Shown: positions 9,578-20,220 of the stretch, piece by piece | How the letters are laid out: each line of letters starts with the position of its first letter | Position numbering within the stretch: the first letter of the stretch is position 1 | Assembly: GCA_013306675.1 (NCBI GenBank) | Contig: JABLUY010000181.1 | Coordinates: 1 to 64,000 of the forward strand | From: Thraustochytrium sp. TN22 | Lineage: Eukaryota; Sar; Bigyra; Thraustochytrida; Thraustochytriidae | Direction: 5' to 3' | DNA length: 64,000 bases | Notes under the pieces: model-generated | What the model was told of the DNA's origin: nothing | What the model saw: only the letters and a program-made list of their open reading frames with translations | Databases searched by the model: none | Translations under genes and position numbers: made by a program

Positions 9578-11812
9578 TTAGGCGTCGTCGTCGTCCTCGA
9601 AATCGTCCTCGTCGAGGTGGTCGCGGGGCGCCGAGATGGCGGATGCGTCGATGAGGAGGTCGTCGAGCGTGTCGTTGCCCTGGATCTCGAGGCCGTTTTC
9701 GTTGGCGAGGTGCAGGAGGCTGATAAAGTAGAACGGGATGGTGACCTGCGCGTTGTCGATCTTGGGCGCGAGCTCCTTGATGGACTCGGCGAAGGAGATG
9801 GGCGCCTCGGGACCCTTGGTGTCATGCTTGGTTTCGATCTCGGTCCAGATGGTCTCCTTGAGTTTCTTGACGTCGATACGCTTGGCGCGGCGCGCGTAGT
9901 CGACGTTGATCTTCTCGAGCACATGGCTGGGCTGCACCAGGTCGTCGCCATCGCCGGCAAAGTGGTCGTCATCGTCATCGTCATCGGCGCCCATGTAGCC
10001 GAAGCCGCCGGCGTCGTCGTCGTCGGCGTCATCGTTGACGTTGTCGAAGTAGCCGGCGTCGTGGCCCGCGACGCCGGGCGCGCCGTCCTCGCCGGCGCCG
10101 GAGACGCCCGAGACGCGGCGGCCCGGTCGCTGCAGGACCTCGGAGATGACGACCGGCTTGAGGAATAGCTTGCAGAGATCCTGCACGGTGTAGTGCAGGT
10201 CCTGCGGCAGGTCGCTGGCGCGCGCTGCCTGCTGCGTCCGCTTGGAGAGGCTGATGGACGCGGTGCGCGCGGCCTGCTCGGGGACTTGGGGGCTCTCCTG
10301 CTCGGCGGCGTCCTCGCCCTCGCCCTCGCTCGGCGCGGGCGTGCGCCAGTCGAGGTCGTCGAAGTCGATGAGCGCGGCCTTCTTGGCGGCGCGCGGCGCG
10401 CGCGAGCGCGGGCCCTGCGGCGCGTCGCGTTTGCGCCCGAAGCGCCAGTGCGAGGGGCCGGCCCAGTTGGCGTTGCGCGCGGCGGCGCCGCCAGACTCCT
10501 TGAAGAAGCTGTAGGCGTCGAACTGGGTGAAGTCGATGCGCTCGTGTGGGGCGCGCTGGGGACCCTGTTGCTGGCCGTGCTGCTGCATCTGGCCGGCGCG
10601 CTCCTCGCGGGGGCCCAGGTGACCAAAAGCGTTACTGCGCGCGTCGTCGTCGTCGCCGTCGTCATCCGCGTTCATGGCAAAGTCGTCATAGCCGTCGTAG
10701 CCGTCATCCCCAGCCCACTCGTGGTCGTACACGAAGCCATCGTCCTCGTCCAGAGGCGGCGAGGCCGCGCCAGCGGCGGAGGACGGTGCGCCTGCGCCCG
10801 CACCTGCGCCGCTCGAGGAGGAGGAGGAGGAGGAAGGTTCGCCAGCGTCATCGGCCCGGCCATCGGCCTCAGCGCCGTCCGCATCGCCCTCCGCGGCATC
10901 ACCTGCCGTCTCCAAGTTGCGGTGCAGGAGCTCGAGCGACGGGCAGAGCGGCGCGGTGTTGGCGGCCGCAACGTCCAGCTCGAAGCCGACGAGCTTGGCC
11001 GGGTCTGCAGCCCAAGGCGAGCCAGTCTTTTCCTTGGTGGCTGCCTCCTCCGCACTGTCGGCCTCCCTCTCGGCGGGCTCCTCTGGGCGGCCTTCGTCGC
11101 GGTTGCCGTCCCGGTCTTCGTCCTGCGGCTCGCGCCGCTCGTCGACCGTGGCCTGCGCGTGCCGCGGGGCAAAGGCGACGGTCTCGCTCGTGTCGAAGAT
11201 GACGCGCGGGCCGCCGTGCACGCGCAGGTGGTTGAGCAGCAGGCCGCGCGCGCCGCCGGCATCGAAGGTCTTGGACATTTTGCGGAAGAGCGGGTCCACC
11301 TCGTACTCGCGTTCGACGGAGCCCTGGTAGGTGATGTTGCTCAGGTTGGACTCGAGGAAGGTGGAGACGGACTGCGCGCCGCCGGCCTTGCGGCGCGTCT
11401 CGCGGCTCTCCTCGGCGTCGTTGGCGGTGCCCACGCGCGTGCGGTTCACGTTCTCCAGCATCTTGAAGGTGTCCTGGTGCGTGGAGTCCACGCGCTTCTC
11501 GTAGATCTGCACGGACGCCTGAAGCGTGCAGCTGGCCGTCTGGAACGAGCCGGCGTGCTGGTCCAGCACGTCGTCGATGTGGTCGATGAGGTCCAGGCTC
11601 CAGGAGTTCTTCAGGTTCACCTTGTTGGTCGAGCACATGGTCATCACCGAGCTGAAGTCGTAGTTGACGCCCGGCCGCTTCGCCTTCTTCGCCGAGCTCG
11701 CGCCCTTTTGCGCCATCGACTGCCGTCGCTCGCGTCGCTCGCGCTCATCGTCGTTGGAGATGTCCACCAGCACGGCGGCGCCCGCGCTCAGCGACTTGCG
11801 CCGGTTGCCCAT
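9578..11812 (-). CDS. NCAPH: Condensin complex subunit 2, kleisin CAP-H / Barren
   Basis: The product is 744 aa, close to the usual CAP-H length, from ATG 11812 (MGNRRKSLS); the frame is open further upstream but that stretch is low-complexity leader. Family signs in order are the N-terminal helical domain that contacts SMC2 (about 48-90, with NYDFSSVMTMCSTNKVNLKN and WSLDLIDHIDDVL), the TFKMLENVNRTR and STFLESNLSNITYQGSV blocks, long acidic linkers, the central IDFTQFDAYSFFKES block, and a C-terminal winged-helix region that contacts SMC4 (about 660-735, with VTIPFYFISLLHLANENGLE). Known role: the kleisin bridge of condensin in mitotic chromosome compaction. Polyacidic linkers are longer than the ordered blocks. 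It is tandem with the downstream gene (292 bases apart) and divergent from the Rieske gene. Confidence 0.95.
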   Translation of the reverse strand: MGNRRKSLSAGAAVLVDISNDDERERRERRQSMAQKGASSAKKAKRPGVNYDFSSVMTMCSTNKVNLKNSWSLDLIDHIDDVLDQHAGSFQTASCTLQASVQIYEKRVDSTHQDTFKMLENVNRTRVGTANDAEESRETRRKAGGAQSVSTFLESNLSNITYQGSVEREYEVDPLFRKMSKTFDAGGARGLLLNHLRVHGGPRVIFDTSETVAFAPRHAQATVDERREPQDEDRDGNRDEGRPEEPAEREADSAEEAATKEKTGSPWAADPAKLVGFELDVAAANTAPLCPSLELLHRNLETAGDAAEGDADGAEADGRADDAGEPSSSSSSSSGAGAGAGAPSSAAGAASPPLDEDDGFVYDHEWAGDDGYDGYDDFAMNADDDGDDDDARSNAFGHLGPREERAGQMQQHGQQQGPQRAPHERIDFTQFDAYSFFKESGGAAARNANWAGPSHWRFGRKRDAPQGPRSRAPRAAKKAALIDFDDLDWRTPAPSEGEGEDAAEQESPQVPEQAARTASISLSKRTQQAARASDLPQDLHYTVQDLCKLFLKPVVISEVLQRPGRRVSGVSGAGEDGAPGVAGHDAGYFDNVNDDADDDDAGGFGYMGADDDDDDDHFAGDGDDLVQPSHVLEKINVDYARRAKRIDVKKLKETIWTEIETKHDTKGPEAPISFAESIKELAPKIDNAQVTIPFYFISLLHLANENGLEIQGNDTLDDLLIDASAISAPRDHLDEDDFEDDDDA

Positions 11813-12110
11813 GATGATGTCTGCGCGCTTGCACGCTTGCGAGCAGCGGCAGCTGCGGCGGCAGCCGTCGCCGCGCGCCGCGCGTTCCTCCGCGCTCCAC
11901 CCGCCTGCCTGCCTGCCTGCCTCTCTGTCTGACTTCCCTTGCTCGCCTTCAAGTTGGCCGCGCCGCGGGACTCGTCTTCGACTCTCGCGGCGGTTGCACA
12001 TCAACGCAAGGACGAGCATACCTAGGTGACCGCCGACCGCGGACGGTACACAACGCCCTTTTTGTCGGCCGTGATGGTGATCGTGATGGTGACCGTCACC
12101 GAGTGTGCTG

Positions 12111-12132
12111 CCGCTGGCAGCGCTGCCAGCGG
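12111..12132. other. Perfect 22-bp palindrome
   Basis: CCGCTGGCAGC is followed directly by its own reverse complement. It lies about 300 bases upstream of the CAP-H ATG. An adjacent shorter palindrome, GGTGAC-C-GTCACC, lies at 12088-12100. It may be a dimeric factor site or a stem in the leader RNA. Confidence 0.8.
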
Positions 12133-12566
12133 GCACCACTGCAGTTCAAGTCAGTTCACTGACGAGCCCCACTGAAGAGCCACGCCTCTCTGGCACTGCA
12201 GAGACGCCCGAGCAGCGCTCGCAGCCGCTGCTGCACCGCTGCCATCCTGGCCGTCCCTCCCTCCCCGTCGCGTCAAAAGGCCGCTCCTGTCATGCCGGGT
12301 GCCACGCGGCCCCCATCCTCTCGTACAAGCTCGCGAATCGTGCTCGCATCCATCACCTCCCGCCCCCCAAACCACAACGCGCTCGCCGCCTCCTCCGCCC
12401 CCTCCCTCCCGTCCTCCTCCGCCTCCAGCTCCTCCGCGCCACAGGCGCCGCGGTCCCGGCCGGTCCCGCATCCCGGGACCGGCGCCGGATCCGCGCCGCC
12501 TGCTCGCGCGCCTGGCGGCACCGCGCGGAACGGCGCGACCCAGCAGCGGCTGCCGGGCGCTGCAGG

Positions 12567-12569
<3 letters not shown>

Positions 12570-12610
<41 letters not shown>
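12570..12610. repeat. (GA)n microsatellite
   Basis: About 20 GA units, then purine-rich imperfect repeats, some 350 bases upstream of the Rieske start codon. Confidence 0.85.
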
Positions 12611-12613
<3 letters not shown>

Positions 12614-12962
12614 GAGAGGGAGAGGGAGGAGGAGAGGAGCGCGCGCGAGGCGGGCCGCGCGCGCGCGGCAGAGCGCAACAGCAGCGGCGACGGCGTGCGT
12701 GAGTGGCGGCGGCGGCGGCGCGGCGCGGCGCGCGGCGCGGCGGCGGCGCGCGCGGCGCGGCGCGGCGCGCGAGCGGGCGGGAGAGGCAGGGCAGGGCAGG
12801 CAGCCTGGACGCTGGCACGGGTGGCGGCGGCGCGCGCGCGCGCGCGGCCGGCGGCGGCGCGGAGGCAGAGGGCGAGAGCGCGGGCGGCGGGAAGGGCACG
12901 GGGAGATGGACTGACGAGAGTCGCGCGCGCACAGACAGACAGCTCGAGCTCGAGCAGAGAAG

Positions 12963-13619
12963 ATGATGTCCTTCCGCGTGGGCAAGGTGGCGCAGACGGC
13001 GGCGCTGCGCAGCGCCGCCGGCCGCCAGGTGCGCCTGAGCAGCGGCAAGGCTGTGGACAGCATGGGCTCGTACGACAAGAACTACGAGCAGGCCGTGCCC
13101 AAGGCCGGCGACCCGGACCGCCGTGAGTTCACCTACCTGGCCCTGGGCGGCGCGCGCTTCATGTACGCGTCGGCCGCGCGCCTGGCGCTGCTCAAGTTCG
13201 TGAGCACCATGAGCGCCTCGGCCGACGTGATGGCCATGGCCTCGCTCGAGGTGGCCCTCGACAAGGTCGCCGAGGGCAACTCCATCGTCGTCAAGTGGCG
13301 CGGCAAGCCCGTCTTCATCCGCAACCGCACCGAGGCGGAGATCAAGGACGCCAACAGCGTCAACCTGAGCGAGCTCCGTGACCCAGAAGCCGATTCCGAC
13401 CGCGTCGTCGACCCCAAGTGGCTCGTCACCCTCGGCATCTGCACTCACCTCGGCTGCGTGCCCATCAGCAACGCCGGCGACTACCACGGCTGGTTCTGCC
13501 CCTGCCACGGCAGCCACTACGACGTCTCGGGCCGCATCCGCAAGGGCCCGGCGCCGCTCAACCTCGAGGTCCCGCCCTACAAGTTCATTGAGGACGGCGC
13601 CAAGGTTCTCATCGGCTAA
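12963..13619 (+). CDS. UQCRFS1: Ubiquinol-cytochrome c reductase Rieske iron-sulfur subunit
   Basis: The product is 218 aa, the usual size for a mitochondrial Rieske protein. It carries the [2Fe-2S] cluster of respiratory complex III and passes electrons from ubiquinol to cytochrome c1. Box I is CTHLGC (C160, H162, C165) and box II is CPCHGS (C179, C181, H182); cluster ligands C160/H162/C179/H182 and the disulfide pair C165/C181 are all present. Residues 1-30 are Arg/Ser/Ala-rich without acidic residues, as in a mitochondrial presequence, and about 56-92 form the single membrane anchor and hinge. The start ATGATG follows GAGCAGAGAAG. The C-terminal [10 protein letters not shown] segment is typical of the family. 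No intron. Confidence 0.98.
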   Translation: MMSFRVGKVAQTAALRSAAGRQVRLSSGKAVDSMGSYDKNYEQAVPKAGDPDRREFTYLALGGARFMYASAARLALLKFVSTMSASADVMAMASLEVALDKVAEGNSIVVKWRGKPVFIRNRTEAEIKDANSVNLSELRDPEADSDRVVDPKWLVTLGICTHLGCVPISNAGDYHGWFCPCHGSHYDVSGRIRKGPAPLNLEVPPYKFIEDGAKVLIG

Positions 13620-14335
13620 GGTGGCCGGTATGGCCTTTGCCTGCCTCTCCCCTCCACCACCCTGTGCGATGATCTGACCCCGCCTCTGCCAGCGATGTGA
13701 AGAAGACACCCAGATGAAGATGACCTTCAGAGGACGGAGCCGCACCTGACGCGCAGCCTCGTCGTGACATTGCGGGCGGGTGATCTGCGGGATGGGGCGG
13801 ACGTGGAGGTTGCCGGCGCGCAGAGCGCCGCGCACCTGCACAAGCTCTTTTGCCCTCGTTCACTCCTCGACGCCTGGCTCGCGTGCCCTCCCATGCCAAC
13901 CCCACTTCGAAGATGTTGACCGCCGACGCTCACGTGAGAAGACTGAGGTGACCACACCCCTCAATCGATCCAGTTAACGGTTAAGAAGAAGATGCCCGTC
14001 AGTCCATATATCCTGCTACTCATGACGAACTTGTCTGCCTGCAACCTGAGAAGCGGCCACGCACGCATCTGTCTCACACAGGACCGCCCAGACCTTTTTC
14101 CATCGGGCGCAGTCCCCAGCTCTGCTTGCATGCATCGGACCGTGCGGTGTGTCTCCGCGCGTCCGCACCAGCAGGCAAGGCCGATTCTTCCTTGGGCACG
14201 AACAACGCATCCTCTGTCGGGGTGATGAAGCTGCTGTGCCACCACCGACTTTTGCTATCCTTACATGGAGACAGACGGCCAGCACCACACCATTTTTTCT
14301 AACCCCCTGTGCTCGGCCGGAAACGCCTCGACACC
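13620..14335. other. Convergent intergenic region, Rieske / MYCBP 3' ends
   Basis: These 716 bases hold the 3' flanks of two converging genes. Base composition is lower in GC than in the genes, and the open frames are short and not gene-like. I see no RNA gene or strong repeat. Confidence 0.6.
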
Positions 14336-14825
14336 TCAATCCGTGTACTCGGCCAGCTGGTCCTTGAGATCCTGATTGCTCTTGGCGAGCTGTTCAATGA
14401 TCTTCTTGAGCTCCGCATTATCCTCCTTGAGCTCCTCATTCTCCTGCATGAGAGCCTCCACGTCCTGGCCCGCCGGAGCGCCAAAGTACCGCTTGATGTA
14501 GTCCACAGCGTTAGGCGGCCGCTCGGGCTCCTCGTAGAGCCCGACCAGGACTGCGTCGAGCGCCAAGTCGAGCTGCGCGTGAGTGGAACTGGCCTCCGCA
14601 TGCAGCCCGCATCAACAATGAATGCATGCACTTACCGTCCGTGATCCCCTGCACGACGCCAGCGTTCTGCAGGTACTTTCTGTATTCCTCCTTCTTCTCC
14701 TCGGGCGTCTGCACGGTGCTCGCGGTATTAGCGTTCTTGCCTCTGCAGTTCAAGCCCAGGCCCATGCGTCAACGCACCAGGTATCGCACGCCGGCGCCAG
14801 TGTTGGCCGCGTCCACCGCCGACAT
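14336..14825 (-). CDS. MYCBP: c-Myc-binding protein (AMY-1) homologue, three exons
   Basis: I rebuilt this from three pieces: exon 1 14778-14825, exon 2 14636-14708, exon 3 14336-14550, giving 111 aa (human AMY-1 is about 103). Intron 1 (69 bases) has donor GTGCGT, a CTAAT branch-like site and acceptor GTGCAG. Intron 2 (85 bases) has donor GTAAGT and acceptor GACGCAG. The joined protein reads EEYRKYLQNAGVVQGITD then VLVGLYEEPERPPNAVDYIK, which follows the AMY-1 pattern (RYLEKSGV then VLVALYEEPEKP) without gap across the second junction. The C-terminal half is a coiled coil. AMY-1 proteins bind Myc in animals and A-kinase anchoring proteins, and occur widely in ciliated eukaryotes; function here is inferred. 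Exon 2-3 is firm; exon 1 is less sure, an alternative start being ATG 14765 without intron 1. Confidence 0.85.
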
Positions 14826-15576
14826 GGTTCCAACGCCCAAGCGAGGGCCCGTGCTTCGCCCGCCCGCGCGCGCGCCCGCTCCGCACTGCTCCGCTTTTGC
14901 TGTCTCGGAGTTCTCCCGCGCGGCCCCTTGAGCGTTGATTCGGGAGAGGAGTGCGGCCGGAAACGGTCATCTCGATGTCTCACTCGGCACGAGGCCTACT
15001 AACACTGCTGCAGGCTGCCGGCGCGCACTGACCTCACTGTCCCGTCACAAGGCAAAAAGGCGAGGCCAGCTGAGGCCCGCCCCTCTCGGATAAGCCGGCT
15101 CTGCACTGACTTGGCGGCCTCATTTTGCTGTGGGAAGAGCTTGATGGCTCGCTCGCTCGCTCGCTCGCTCGCTCGCTTGCTCGCTTGCTCGCTTGCTCGC
15201 CTGCTCACTCGCTTTCTCGCTCGCTCGCTTGCAGCAGAGATCAGCAAGACCGTGTCCGGGGCTTGCTCGCTTGCTTGCAATGTTCAGAGAGTTGGCGGTG
15301 GTGGATCCAAGTTGCGCCTTGTCCTCAAACATGTGCGCCTTGTCGTTCATGGTCTGCTGGTCAAGAGCCGCGGCCGCGGCCCATTCATGACTATAGTTTC
15401 GAGATATTCTTTGTTTGGCTGACCGATTCAAGTTGGTTCCCCGTGCTGCGAACGCTACTATTCGAAGATCGTCGTGGTGATGATGGAGGACCAGGAGCAC
15501 GTACATGCCGAAAGTCACGACTCGTGGCATGACGCTTCTGCGCCGTCGCCTCCCTCTGTGAGAGTCACTCCTTGAC
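14826..15576. other. Intergenic region upstream of MYCBP and downstream of RPB2
   Basis: It holds a degenerate tetranucleotide array of GCTC/GCTT units (about 15145-15235) and otherwise unremarkable sequence. Open frames crossing the array are repeat-driven and not convincing. Confidence 0.6.
15145..15235. repeat. Degenerate (GCTC/GCTT)n tetranucleotide array
   Basis: About 20 tetranucleotide units, first nearly pure GCTC and then alternating GCTT and GCTC, in the gap between MYCBP and RPB2. Confidence 0.85.
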
Positions 15577-18500
15577 TCAGTCGCGGGGGAAAATGCGCGC
15601 AGTGATGCTCATGGCCATGAGCTCCTGGAAGAGGAGCTTGCAGGCGTAGGGGAGCTGGATGCGAGCAAACTTGGTGGTGTTGTCGCCGCAGTTGGGGTTG
15701 CGGCAGCGGAAAGTCATGGCCTCGAGGTTGGCCTCGGCGGTGAGGCCGCAGAGGGTGCAGACGTGGATGGCGAAGGGGTCGGAGTTGACAAAGAGGCGGT
15801 CGCGGAGGAAGTTGGCGGCGCCGTGGGAGATGAGGCAGTCGCGCTCCATCTCGCCGAAGCGCAGGCCGCCCTCGCGGGCGCGGCCCTCCATGGGCTGGCG
15901 CGTGAGCATGGTGACGGGGCCGCGCGCGCGGCTGTGGATCTTGTGGGCGACCATGTGCTTGAGGCGCTGGTAGTAGGTGGGGCCGAGGAAGATCTGCGCC
16001 TTCATGCGACGCCCGGTGTGGCCGTTGAACATGACCTCGTTGCCGCGGCGCTGGTAGCCGAGCTTGTGCAGGGCGTCGGAGATGGCGGAGAGGGTGACCT
16101 CCTCAATAAAGGGCGTGCCGTCGCCCTCGTCGCCGGTGAGGGCGGCGACCTTGGAGAGAAGACACTCCATGAGGTGGGCAATGGTCATGCGGCTGGGAAT
16201 GGCGTGCGGGTTGACGACGATATCCGGCGTGACGCCGTCCTGGGTGAAGGGCATGTCGTAGGCGCCATACGTCATGCCGCAGGTACCCTTTTGGCCGTGG
16301 CGCGAGGCGAACTTGTCGCCAATCTGGGGCACCATGACGGTGCGGTACTTGACCTTGACAAACTTGAAGCCCTCGGCGTTGGTGGTGAGCATGACCTTGT
16401 CGATGATGCCAGACTCGGAGGACTTGAGCGCGTAGGAGCCGTCCTTCTTGTTCTGGTGCGTGACGCCCTGGGTGCCGGCGGCGCCGACAGGGATCGTCTT
16501 GCCAATGATGATGTCCTCGCCGGAGACGCGCATGCCCATGGGCACGAGACCGTCCTCGTCGATCTTGTCGTAGTTGCCGTGCTTGAGGCCCATGCAGGTC
16601 TCGCGTGTGGGCTTCTCGAACATCTCCATGAGGCCGGTGGCCTTGTCCTCGCTCTCGGCCTCGGAGTAGGAGCGGTAGTAGACGGAGCGGAAAAAGCCGC
16701 GGTCGATGGAGTCCTGGTTCATGACGAGCGAGTCCTCCTGGTTGTAGCCCGTGTAGGTGGCGATGGCCACGGTGGCGTTGATGCCGGCCGGGAGCTCGCG
16801 AAAGTGCATGTGCTTCATGGCGCGCGTGGTGACGAGCGGCTTCTGCGGGTAGTAGAGCACGTGCGCGAGCGTGTCCATGCGCTGGCTGAAGTTGGACGTG
16901 TAAATGCCCATGGCCTGCTTGCCCATGGCGCTCTGGTACGTGTTGCGCGGGCTCTGGTTGTGGTCCGGGAAGGGAATGATGGAGGCGCAGATGCCGAGAA
17001 TGACAGAGGGGTGAATCTCCATGTGCGTGTAGGTGCGCGAGTAGGAGTTGCTGCGGGAGAGCGAGCCCGGGTCCATGGCGATCATGACGGTCTCCTCCTC
17101 CTCGACGTCAACGTACTCGACGAGGCCCTCCTCGAGCAGGTTGTTCCAGCCGTAGCGCGAGGCGTTGAGCTGGCTCGAGACCTCGCTGGCCGTGTCCGAG
17201 TGCTGCTCGTCGTCGACGACGGTGCCCACGTTAGCGGCGGCGGCGGTCTGCAGCAGGCGCTGAATGTGCTCCTTGCGAATCTTGGTGCGATCGCCGTTCT
17301 CCACGATAAAGAGCGGCCGGCAGCAGCGACCCGGGTCAGTGTGGATGCGCAGCTCCTTGGCGTAGATGTCGCGCACGATGGATACCTCCGAGTCGATGGT
17401 GATCTTGCGGCGCAGCTGCAGCAGCGTGCCGACAAGCATCTCCGGGTCGCGCGAGATACCGACCCAGCTGCCGTTCACGAAGACCTTGCTGGAGCGCGCG
17501 ATGACGCTGGGCGAGATCTCCTCGAGGTTCTCCATGGACCACTCGCCGAGGAGCTCGAGAATGTCGGACTGCGGCGAGCCGACCGAGACGTAGCACATGA
17601 GCGCGATGTTCTTGACCAAGCCCACGGCCTGGCCCTCGGGCACCTCGGCCGGGCACATGTATCCCCAGTGCGTATTGTGCAGCTGGCGCGGCTTGGCCGA
17701 CTTGCCCTCCTTGGCCAGCGGCGTGTTGACGCGACGCAGGTGCGAGAGCGAGGAGGCAAAGGCCAGGCGGTTGAGGACCTGCGAAACACCGGCGCGCGTC
17801 GCCTCGCCCTGCAGGCCCCAGTTGCCCGTTGCCAGCGCGTACTTGAGGCCGTTGGTGATGGTCTTGACCTTGAGCGCCTTGGTCAGGTTGAAGTCCAGCG
17901 AGTTGTCCACGCACCGCTGCAGGTACGCCATGACGTCCTTGCGCAGCTTCTTGATGAGCACGCGGAAGAGGCCAGACAGCAGCGGGCCGGCCAGGTCCAG
18001 CCGCTTGTTGGCGTAGTGGTCGCGGTCGTCCTCCGTCTGCCGGTTCAGCGCGCACATGAGCACGCGGTTGACGACGTAGCCCAGAAAGTACGCCTTCTTG
18101 CCCTCCTGGTTTGGCTCCAGGCCCACGTGCGGCAGCAGCTCCTTCTCCATGAGCTGGCGCGCGTACTCGATACGCTGGCCGCGGCCAATGCTCGTCACGC
18201 TGCCGCGACGCCCGATGTAGTCCAGCGCCACGCGCCGGTCCTGCACCACAAAGGCCTCCTCCAGCGACGACCGGAACCTGTCCATCATCTCCGAGTCGTC
18301 GAACTGGTAGCAGATGCGCTCGAGGATCTCGCGGTCGCGCACGCACCCGAGCGCGCGGAAGAGGATCACCACCGGCACGCTCTGCTTGATGTACGGGATG
18401 ACGCAGTGGATCTGGTTACCCGAGGTTGCCTCGCGCACGGAGCTGCCCGCGTACATTTGCACGTACATGGTGCTCGCCGGCCGCGCGCCCTGCTCCACGT

Positions 18501-19281
18501 GCGAGCGCACCTCGGCCGCCCAGCTGAACTTGCTCGGCGGCCGCTTCTCGAAGCAAAAGACAGAGTTGTTCGCCAGGCGCTCCTGCGCGATCAGCACCTT
18601 CTCGCTGCCGTTGATGACAAAGTACCCGCCCTGGTCGTACACGCACTCGCTCAGCTCCGCCACCTCCGCGTCCGTCTTGCCCTTGAGCACGCAGAACTGC
18701 GACCGCAGCATGATGGGCACCATGCCGATGAACTCGCGCTCCGTGTGGCCCTCCACCTCCGACATGTCGCCCTCGTCCAGGTCGTCGCCCTCCGACGCCT
18801 GCATCTGCTTGTGCGTCACGTCAATGTACAGGGGCGACGCATACGTCAGGTTGCGCAGCCGCGCCTCGTGCGGGTACAGCGTCGACGCCGTGCCATCGCT
18901 CTCGCGCAGAATCGGCGGACACATGTAGATCTGCCCAAAGCGCAGTTGGTGCATGCTCGGCTGGATCTGCTGCCCCGGGATATGCTGGTAGTTCATCCGC
19001 ACCTGGATGTCCGGCGAGTCCGCGATCAGCTCCTGCATCGAGTTGTTGATGAACTCATCAAAGCTGTCCAGCTGCTGCCGCACCAGGCCCTTCTCCTCGA
19101 AGTACGTCGTCACCACGGCCCACGCGTCGTCGGCCGTGATGTTCGCCTCCTCCATGCCGCCGCCGCCGCCCGCGCCGTCCATGTCCACGTCATCGTCCTG
19201 CGTCGGGTCCACGTACGTGTCGCGCTGCTCGCCGTCCAGCCCGTCGTCCTCGTCGCCGTACGTGTTGTACAGGTCCTCCAT
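15577..19281 (-). CDS. RPB2: DNA-directed RNA polymerase II second-largest subunit
   Basis: The product is 1234 aa, standard RPB2 length, from ATG 19281, with no intron. RPB2 forms one side of the active-site cleft of nuclear RNA polymerase II. In order: an acidic N-terminus with a short Gly run, the protrusion and lobe ([38 protein letters not shown]), the fork ([20 protein letters not shown]), the external and hybrid-binding domains with [20 protein letters not shown] (about residue 845) and [15 protein letters not shown] (about 985), the anchor [18 protein letters not shown], and a C-terminal zinc clamp with CTLC and CRNPNC (about 1175-1200). RPB2 rather than RPA2 or RPC2 is chosen from the overall sequence and the RIFPRD end. 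A very long antisense frame overlaps but is a codon-bias shadow. Confidence 0.98.
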   Translation of the reverse strand: MEDLYNTYGDEDDGLDGEQRDTYVDPTQDDDVDMDGAGGGGGMEEANITADDAWAVVTTYFEEKGLVRQQLDSFDEFINNSMQELIADSPDIQVRMNYQHIPGQQIQPSMHQLRFGQIYMCPPILRESDGTASTLYPHEARLRNLTYASPLYIDVTHKQMQASEGDDLDEGDMSEVEGHTEREFIGMVPIMLRSQFCVLKGKTDAEVAELSECVYDQGGYFVINGSEKVLIAQERLANNSVFCFEKRPPSKFSWAAEVRSHVEQGARPASTMYVQMYAGSSVREATSGNQIHCVIPYIKQSVPVVILFRALGCVRDREILERICYQFDDSEMMDRFRSSLEEAFVVQDRRVALDYIGRRGSVTSIGRGQRIEYARQLMEKELLPHVGLEPNQEGKKAYFLGYVVNRVLMCALNRQTEDDRDHYANKRLDLAGPLLSGLFRVLIKKLRKDVMAYLQRCVDNSLDFNLTKALKVKTITNGLKYALATGNWGLQGEATRAGVSQVLNRLAFASSLSHLRRVNTPLAKEGKSAKPRQLHNTHWGYMCPAEVPEGQAVGLVKNIALMCYVSVGSPQSDILELLGEWSMENLEEISPSVIARSSKVFVNGSWVGISRDPEMLVGTLLQLRRKITIDSEVSIVRDIYAKELRIHTDPGRCCRPLFIVENGDRTKIRKEHIQRLLQTAAAANVGTVVDDEQHSDTASEVSSQLNASRYGWNNLLEEGLVEYVDVEEEETVMIAMDPGSLSRSNSYSRTYTHMEIHPSVILGICASIIPFPDHNQSPRNTYQSAMGKQAMGIYTSNFSQRMDTLAHVLYYPQKPLVTTRAMKHMHFRELPAGINATVAIATYTGYNQEDSLVMNQDSIDRGFFRSVYYRSYSEAESEDKATGLMEMFEKPTRETCMGLKHGNYDKIDEDGLVPMGMRVSGEDIIIGKTIPVGAAGTQGVTHQNKKDGSYALKSSESGIIDKVMLTTNAEGFKFVKVKYRTVMVPQIGDKFASRHGQKGTCGMTYGAYDMPFTQDGVTPDIVVNPHAIPSRMTIAHLMECLLSKVAALTGDEGDGTPFIEEVTLSAISDALHKLGYQRRGNEVMFNGHTGRRMKAQIFLGPTYYQRLKHMVAHKIHSRARGPVTMLTRQPMEGRAREGGLRFGEMERDCLISHGAANFLRDRLFVNSDPFAIHVCTLCGLTAEANLEAMTFRCRNPNCGDNTTKFARIQLPYACKLLFQELMAMSITARIFPRD

Positions 19282-19457
19282 CCTCCCGCGCGCCGCCGCC
19301 GCGCGCCGCCGCCGCGCCCGCTCGCCGCTCCGCGCGCCGCCGCGCGCCGCAGCCGCCCGATGCGATCCCGCCGCCGCCCGCCGCCCGCCGCCGCCGCGCC
19401 GCGCGGGGCAGGGAGGGAGGGAGGCCGGCAGGCGAGGGAGGCCGACCGCGAGCGCCG

Positions 19458-19489
<32 letters not shown>

Positions 19490-20220
19490 GCGCGCGAGCG
19501 AGCGCGAGCGAGAGGCGCGGCGCGAGAGTGATTTGAATCATGGCAAACAACGGCGCCGCCCTTTCGGACAGTCCGGATATGGTTCGGGACGCGCTGGCGA
19601 CCGTCCGAAATGGGCCCTCAAGGTCGGGCACCAGGCAAGGCAAGCCCGAAACGCGCGGCCACGCGCGGCCAAAAGGGCACGTTCGCAGCGAGCTCGTGGA
19701 GGAAGTCAACGTTATTCCCGGGAGCGACCCGGGAGCTCTCTGTCATGGTTTGAGCTTGCTTGTCGGAGCCCTTCCGAGTCGAGCAAGCTGGTCGCGATTT
19801 GGAGCACGGCTGAAGCGTGCGCGTCAAGCTCATGAATGTAAAGACCGTGACGCCGGACGATCTTACTTGCTAGCTAGCCTTAGTGCACATCACAAGAGCT
19901 GCTGCATGTGCCAGCGTGAGAGCGGCGTGCGAACACAAGGCCTCTGCAGGCCTCTCGATCGTCGAGGAGGTCGAGTAGCTGCAGAGCTACAGGCAAAAAC
20001 TGTCGCGCTACGGCGGCAGCTGCTGCAGGCAAGACTTTCTTCGTCCAAGGAGTGCGTCCAAGGAGTGAACGAGCTCGCGGACTGTCGATCGCGCCAAGAA
20101 GAGCGCGCCAAGAAGAGCGTCAAGAAGCGCCCCAGGATGCAAAGGTTCTCCAACCGTCGTGCTGACACGACGCCTAGCAAGCAAGCAAAGCAGACTCTGG
20201 CCTAAACTCGAAATCAAACG
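19282..20220. other. Divergent intergenic region, RPB2 / TBC1D19-like
   Basis: It contains CCG/GCC-rich repeats next to the RPB2 start (19300-19500) and a less GC-rich stretch to 20220. A 221-codon open frame (19540-20205, +) lies here, but its third positions are much less G/C-rich than in the real genes and its product is low in recognisable structure, so it is treated as non-coding leader/promoter. Confidence 0.55.

Larger units (their letters stand above)
11813..12962. other. Divergent intergenic region, CAP-H / Rieske
   Basis: These 1150 bases hold the promoters of both genes. Visible elements are two neighbouring palindromes (12088-12100 and 12111-12132), a (GA)n tract about 12570-12607, and very GC-rich repeats up to the Rieske start. 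Long open frames here on both strands are low-complexity products of GC bias and are not called as genes. Confidence 0.6.

Noticed and set aside
9617-11932. Long + strand frames opposite CAP-H (183 and 579 codons)
   Set aside because: Antisense shadows of a clearly conserved kleisin; products are Val/Ala/Arg-rich without motifs.
12105-12914. 269-codon + strand frame, and the 522-codon minus frame 12273-13841
   Set aside because: They run through (GA)n and GC repeats, or opposite the Rieske gene; the products are Arg/Ala/Pro low complexity.
15120-15530. 136-codon minus frame with a Ser/Ala/Glu/Arg repeat
   Set aside because: The repeat is the translation of the GCTC/GCTT microsatellite; no gene-like sequence flanks it.
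15763-19536. 1257-codon open frame on the + strand, antisense to RPB2
   Set aside because: It lies almost wholly opposite RPB2, its product is a Val/Leu/His/Arg-rich monotone with no domain, and it follows from G/C third positions in the sense gene.
19540-20205. 221-codon + strand frame with an ATG upstream of the TBC gene
   Set aside because: Third positions are clearly less G/C-rich than in the real genes and there is no recognisable domain. It could be leader sequence; RNA data would decide.
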